This document shows positions 7,541 through 10,164 of a stretch of 10,164 nucleotides of DNA, piece by piece; the first letter of the stretch is position 1, and the number at the start of each line of letters is the position of its first letter. Made by a program: the position numbers and the translations under genes. Source of the stretch: Nitrospinae bacterium CG22_combo_CG10-13_8_21_14_all_47_10 (lineage in GTDB: Bacteria > Nitrospinota > Nitrospinia > Nitrospinales > VA-1); the NCBI GenBank assembly GCA_002786505.1, contig PCTK01000017.1:13373-23536 (forward strand), written 5' to 3'. The notes under the pieces are model-generated. The model did no database searches, was not told the DNA's origin, and saw only the letters and a list, made by a program, of their open reading frames with translations.

Positions 7541-8816
7541 TGTCCAATTTTAAAAAATGTGTCGCACAGGAAATACAAGGATCATAGTTACGAATGGCTT
7601 GCTCACATTGCCAGGTTAATTCCTCTTGCGACAGATGGATATATTGGGGGACAAATTTTCTCAAATCATCTTCAATGGTTTTTTGGTTTTGAGAAGTTGG
7701 CGGAACTATTTTCGCGTCCAGAATTTTCCCCTGATTGTCCAGGCGATAATGATGGTACAAAATTCCGCGTGGCGCCTCGGTACAGGCAAATCCCGTTGCC
7801 TCCCTAGGCTCAACGGGCACATAAGGCCGCTCCGGCTTTTCATAAGACTCCAGGACTCTTAATGCTTCGTCACACGCATAAAGCGTTTCTACACTTCGAA
7901 TAATGATACTCTTGAACGGATTCCTGCACTCCTTCTGCAAACCAGCCTCCAGAGCGGCTTCGCGCGCCATAGGGGATAGCTGATCAAAATTCAAATTATA
8001 CCGGGCCATCGGCCCGACAAAATAAGCACCGCGTTCTTTTAAATGCGAATGTAGGGCGTTGGAGTGTTCGACATGCGTTTCCTGAAAGTGCTCCTCATAT
8101 TCTGAGCAATCAATGTCCAAACCCCTGTTTGAAACAATGCGGCCTTCATTGAAGGGGTATTCTTCGGGATGGTGTAAAGCAACGAACTCATAATCCTGCT
8201 CAAATTTCGGAAACGGCAGTTTAGCCGTCCAACGTACCGTATTCAATGCCGCATCACGCGCCCACTTGAGAGCTTCAATGAGCGGCTCAAAATCCCGTTT
8301 TGAAAATACTTTATAAAATCCCCCTACCCGGACATTGACAGGATGAATTTCCCGGCCGCCCAGAAAGGAAACAATCTGGTTCCCGGCTTTTTTTAATTTC
8401 AACCCCCGCTCAACAATTTCCTTGTGGTCTTTGGCCATCTGAATAGCATCCGGGTAACCCAGAAAATCCGGCGCATGCAACAAATATATATGGAGCGTGT
8501 GGCTTTCAATCCACTCGCCGCAATAAAGCAACCGACGCAATTCACGCAAAGGAGCATCCACCTTCACCCCCAAGGCGTTTTCCATGGCATGCACCGCACT
8601 CATCTGATACGCCACCGGACAGATGCCGCAAATCCTGGCGGTGATGTCCGAGGCCTCCTTAAAGTCCCGCCCTCTCAGGAATCCCTCAAAAAACCGGGGC
8701 GGTTCGAAGATTTTGAGTTTTACATCGACAACAGCATCGTCCTTCATTTTGATATAAAGGCCGCCCTCGCCTTCAACCCGCGCCAGGTAGTCGACTTTAA
8801 TGGTTTTTTTTGTCAT
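7527..8816 (-). CDS. hydA: Group 3b-type [NiFe] hydrogenase large (alpha) subunit
   Basis: This is the catalytic subunit of an NAD(P)-linked cytoplasmic hydrogenase/sulfhydrogenase. I chose the ATG at 8816 (429 residues, MTKKTIKVDYLARVEGEGG), since the HYxxRxEGxG-like motif begins right there and length fits the archaeal HydA (about 428). The longer frame from 8888 would overlap the small-subunit gene by 92 bases and adds an unrelated leader. The nickel-iron site is bound by Cys63 and Cys66 in RICGICPVAYQ, and by Cys414 and Cys417 in DPCISCATH near the C-terminus. The residue that is His in the classical RxCGxCxxxH motif is Tyr70. Nine residues (FLKLDIERT) follow His420 and are the likely peptide removed by the maturation protease encoded next. 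The start lies 20 bases inside the small-subunit gene, indicating coupled translation. Assignment to group 3b rests on subunit order and motif style. Confidence 0.93.
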   Translation of the reverse strand: MTKKTIKVDYLARVEGEGGLYIKMKDDAVVDVKLKIFEPPRFFEGFLRGRDFKEASDITARICGICPVAYQMSAVHAMENALGVKVDAPLRELRRLLYCGEWIESHTLHIYLLHAPDFLGYPDAIQMAKDHKEIVERGLKLKKAGNQIVSFLGGREIHPVNVRVGGFYKVFSKRDFEPLIEALKWARDAALNTVRWTAKLPFPKFEQDYEFVALHHPEEYPFNEGRIVSNRGLDIDCSEYEEHFQETHVEHSNALHSHLKERGAYFVGPMARYNLNFDQLSPMAREAALEAGLQKECRNPFKSIIIRSVETLYACDEALRVLESYEKPERPYVPVEPREATGFACTEAPRGILYHHYRLDNQGKILDAKIVPPTSQNQKTIEDDLRKFVPQYIHLSQEELTWQCEQAIRNYDPCISCATHFLKLDIERT

Positions 8817-9585
8817 GCAATTCGCTTTCTCTGCGGAACGGTTCGGCGTAGGCATTAAAGCCTCGAAACACCCGGACAATTTCGTCATTATCCGCCCCTA
8901 GTTTTTTCAGCTGGGAACTTAACGAATCGGTATTGGTTGTTTCCTGTGGGCCAAAGCACCCATAACATCCACGGTCATAGGTGGGGCAAAGGGCTCCACA
9001 TCCAGCATGGGTGACGGGCCCCATGCACATCTTCCCTTGCGCCACCATCACACAAACCGTACCACGGCGTTTACACTCAATGCAGGTGCTGTGCGCCGGT
9101 ATATTGGGTTTACGTCCATTTATAAAAGCGCTGATAACCTCGATCAACTGCATTTTGTCGATGGGGCATCCGCGCAATTCAAAGTCTACCTTGATGTGGT
9201 CTGCGATGGGGGTGGACTTTTGTAAAGTATCAATGTAATCGGGGGTCGCATAGACAATGGATACAAATTCATTCACATCCTTGAAATTGCGCAGAGCCTG
9301 GATTCCCCCTGCGGTAGCACAGGCACCGATGCTGACCAGGAATTTAGAAGAGCGGCGAATTTTGTGAATTCGCTCCGCATCATGAGGTGTGGTGATAGAC
9401 CCTTCCACCAAAGAAAGGTCGTAGGGGCCCTTGACCACGGCCCGGGACGCTTCCGGGAAGTGGGCGATTTCGATTTCCCGGCTCACCGCTAATAGCTGGT
9501 CTTCACAATCCAGAAGACTCAACTGGCACCCGTCACAGGACGCGAATTTCCAAACAGCAACTTTAGGTTTTGACTTACCGTCCAT
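8797..9585 (-). CDS. hydD: Group 3b-type [NiFe] hydrogenase small (delta) subunit, iron-sulfur protein
   Basis: This 262-residue electron-transfer subunit has no Tat signal, consistent with a soluble cytoplasmic enzyme. The proximal [4Fe-4S] ligands are Cys in FASCDGCQLSLLD near the N-terminus, plus SIGACATAGG and RGCPIDK. The C-terminal half is very cysteine-rich (CIECKRRGTVC, GKMC, AGCGALC, RGCYGC), enough for the two further cubanes known in this family. The start is either the ATG at 9585 (used here) or a GTG at 9588 that overlaps the stop codon of the upstream diaphorase gene by one base; GGGAG lies at a suitable distance from both. The 3' end overlaps the large-subunit start by 20 bases. 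F420-linked and methyl-viologen-type relatives have similar small subunits, but the FNR-like neighbour points to NAD(P) as partner. Confidence 0.93.
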   Translation of the reverse strand: MDGKSKPKVAVWKFASCDGCQLSLLDCEDQLLAVSREIEIAHFPEASRAVVKGPYDLSLVEGSITTPHDAERIHKIRRSSKFLVSIGACATAGGIQALRNFKDVNEFVSIVYATPDYIDTLQKSTPIADHIKVDFELRGCPIDKMQLIEVISAFINGRKPNIPAHSTCIECKRRGTVCVMVAQGKMCMGPVTHAGCGALCPTYDRGCYGCFGPQETTNTDSLSSQLKKLGADNDEIVRVFRGFNAYAEPFRRESELHDKKNH

Positions 9586-9587
9586 CA

Positions 9588-10164
9588 CTAAAACTCCCGA
9601 ACTCCGAAAAATTTTCTGACCTGGTCATAACGAAATACGGGACCGTCTTTACATATAAAGGTAGGCCCAAATTGACAATGGCCACAAAACCCGACTGCGC
9701 ATTTCATATTGCGTTCCATAGTGATAAAAATCCGGTCTTCCAGAATTCCCTGCCGTTTCAATTCCGGCACAGCAAACCGCATCATCACTTCCGGCCCGCA
9801 TATCATCGCAACGGTGTTCAAGGGATCAAAATTAACCCTTTGAATCAATGAATTGACCACTCCAACGTTTCCACGCCATTCGCGGTCTGCAATATCAACC
9901 GTTAATTTGACCTGAACGCCATATCTTCCCCGCCAGGTTTCAAATTCTTTCGTGAACAACAAATCCTCCGGTTTACGGGCACCATAAAGAAGAGCGATTT
10001 CTCCGAATTGCTCACGTTGGTCCAATAAGGCATATAGAGCTGGGCGCAACGGGGCCAGGCCAATGCCCCCTGCCATGATGACGACATCGTTTCCCTTTGC
10101 GGCTTCAATGGGCCACGCACTTCCAAAGGGTCCACGCAAGCCCACGGTCTGGCCCTTTTTCAAT
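9588..10164 (-). CDS. hydG: Hydrogenase diaphorase (gamma) subunit, FAD/NAD(P) and [2Fe-2S] binding; 5' part outside the window
   Basis: Only the C-terminal 191 or so residues are visible; the frame runs open off the right edge, so the first in-window codon (TTG) is not the real start. The fragment is the NAD(P)-binding half of a ferredoxin-NADP reductase-like protein. It begins near the end of the FAD domain (VGLRGPFGSAWP) and continues with the nucleotide-binding loop MAGGIGLAPLRP, then LLYGAR and MICGPEVMM. The C-terminal [2Fe-2S] motif has cysteines in MKCAVGFCGHCQFGP and FICKDGPVF, the arrangement of HydG and dihydroorotate dehydrogenase PyrK subunits. In group 3b enzymes this subunit passes electrons between NAD(P)H and the small-subunit clusters and takes part in polysulfide reduction. 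The linkage to hydD and hydA excludes PyrK. The hydB-like subunit gene expected upstream would lie beyond position 10164. Confidence 0.9.
   Translation of the reverse strand, partial: LKKGQTVGLRGPFGSAWPIEAAKGNDVVIMAGGIGLAPLRPALYALLDQREQFGEIALLYGARKPEDLLFTKEFETWRGRYGVQVKLTVDIADREWRGNVGVVNSLIQRVNFDPLNTVAMICGPEVMMRFAVPELKRQGILEDRIFITMERNMKCAVGFCGHCQFGPTFICKDGPVFRYDQVRKFFGVREF

Noticed and set aside
8424..8858. 144-codon + strand open frame opposite the hydrogenase large and small subunit genes.
   Set aside because: The opposite strand encodes unmistakable hydrogenase motifs here; a shadow frame.
8817..8888. Upstream start for the large subunit adding 24 residues.
   Set aside because: It would overlap the small-subunit gene by 92 bases, the added leader has no family resemblance, and conserved sequence begins right after the ATG at 8816.

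Overview
The window is dense bacterial chromosome (about 10.2 kb, balanced base composition, short gaps, many overlapping start/stop codons). It has no RNA gene, transposon, CRISPR array or phage signal that I can see. The left two thirds (32-6771) is read on the + strand and the right third (6800-10164) on the - strand. The two blocks converge on a 28-base gap at 6772-6799.

The + strand holds three units. (1) 32-1708 encodes a coenzyme A-disulfide / persulfide reductase with a C-terminal rhodanese domain. (2) 1796-4486 is a tightly overlapped three-gene operon: a zinc-dependent threonine-dehydrogenase-like enzyme, 2-amino-3-ketobutyrate CoA ligase (kbl) and a small cupin. Together the first two would convert L-threonine to glycine and acetyl-CoA. 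(3) 4636-6771 follows a 149-base gap with a candidate promoter. It encodes a 711-residue fusion of a TVP38/TMEM64-type (VTT/DedA-like) membrane domain to an FAD pyridine nucleotide-disulfide oxidoreductase.

The - strand, read from right to left, is a group 3b-type [NiFe] hydrogenase (sulfhydrogenase) operon: the 3' part of the FAD/[2Fe-2S] diaphorase subunit (hydG-like), small subunit (hydD-like), large subunit (hydA-like), hydrogenase maturation endopeptidase, and a shortened HypA-like nickel chaperone. The genes overlap or nearly touch, so they probably share a transcript that begins beyond the right edge, where a hydB-like iron-sulfur subunit would be expected.

The shared theme is cytoplasmic redox chemistry with pyridine nucleotides. 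It includes two flavin disulfide oxidoreductases, one with a sulfur-transfer domain, and an NAD(P)-linked hydrogenase of a type known to reduce polysulfide. The organism is not identifiable from the sequence alone. A group 3b hydrogenase plus CoADR-rhodanese fits several marine or sediment bacteria, such as Nitrospinota-like or deltaproteobacteria-like lineages, and this is a weak inference. Most of the content belongs to recognisable families. The best leads are the HypA-like protein with no zinc-finger domain, the membrane-flavoenzyme fusion with Tyr at the usual catalytic His position, and the Tyr in the L1 motif of the hydrogenase large subunit.
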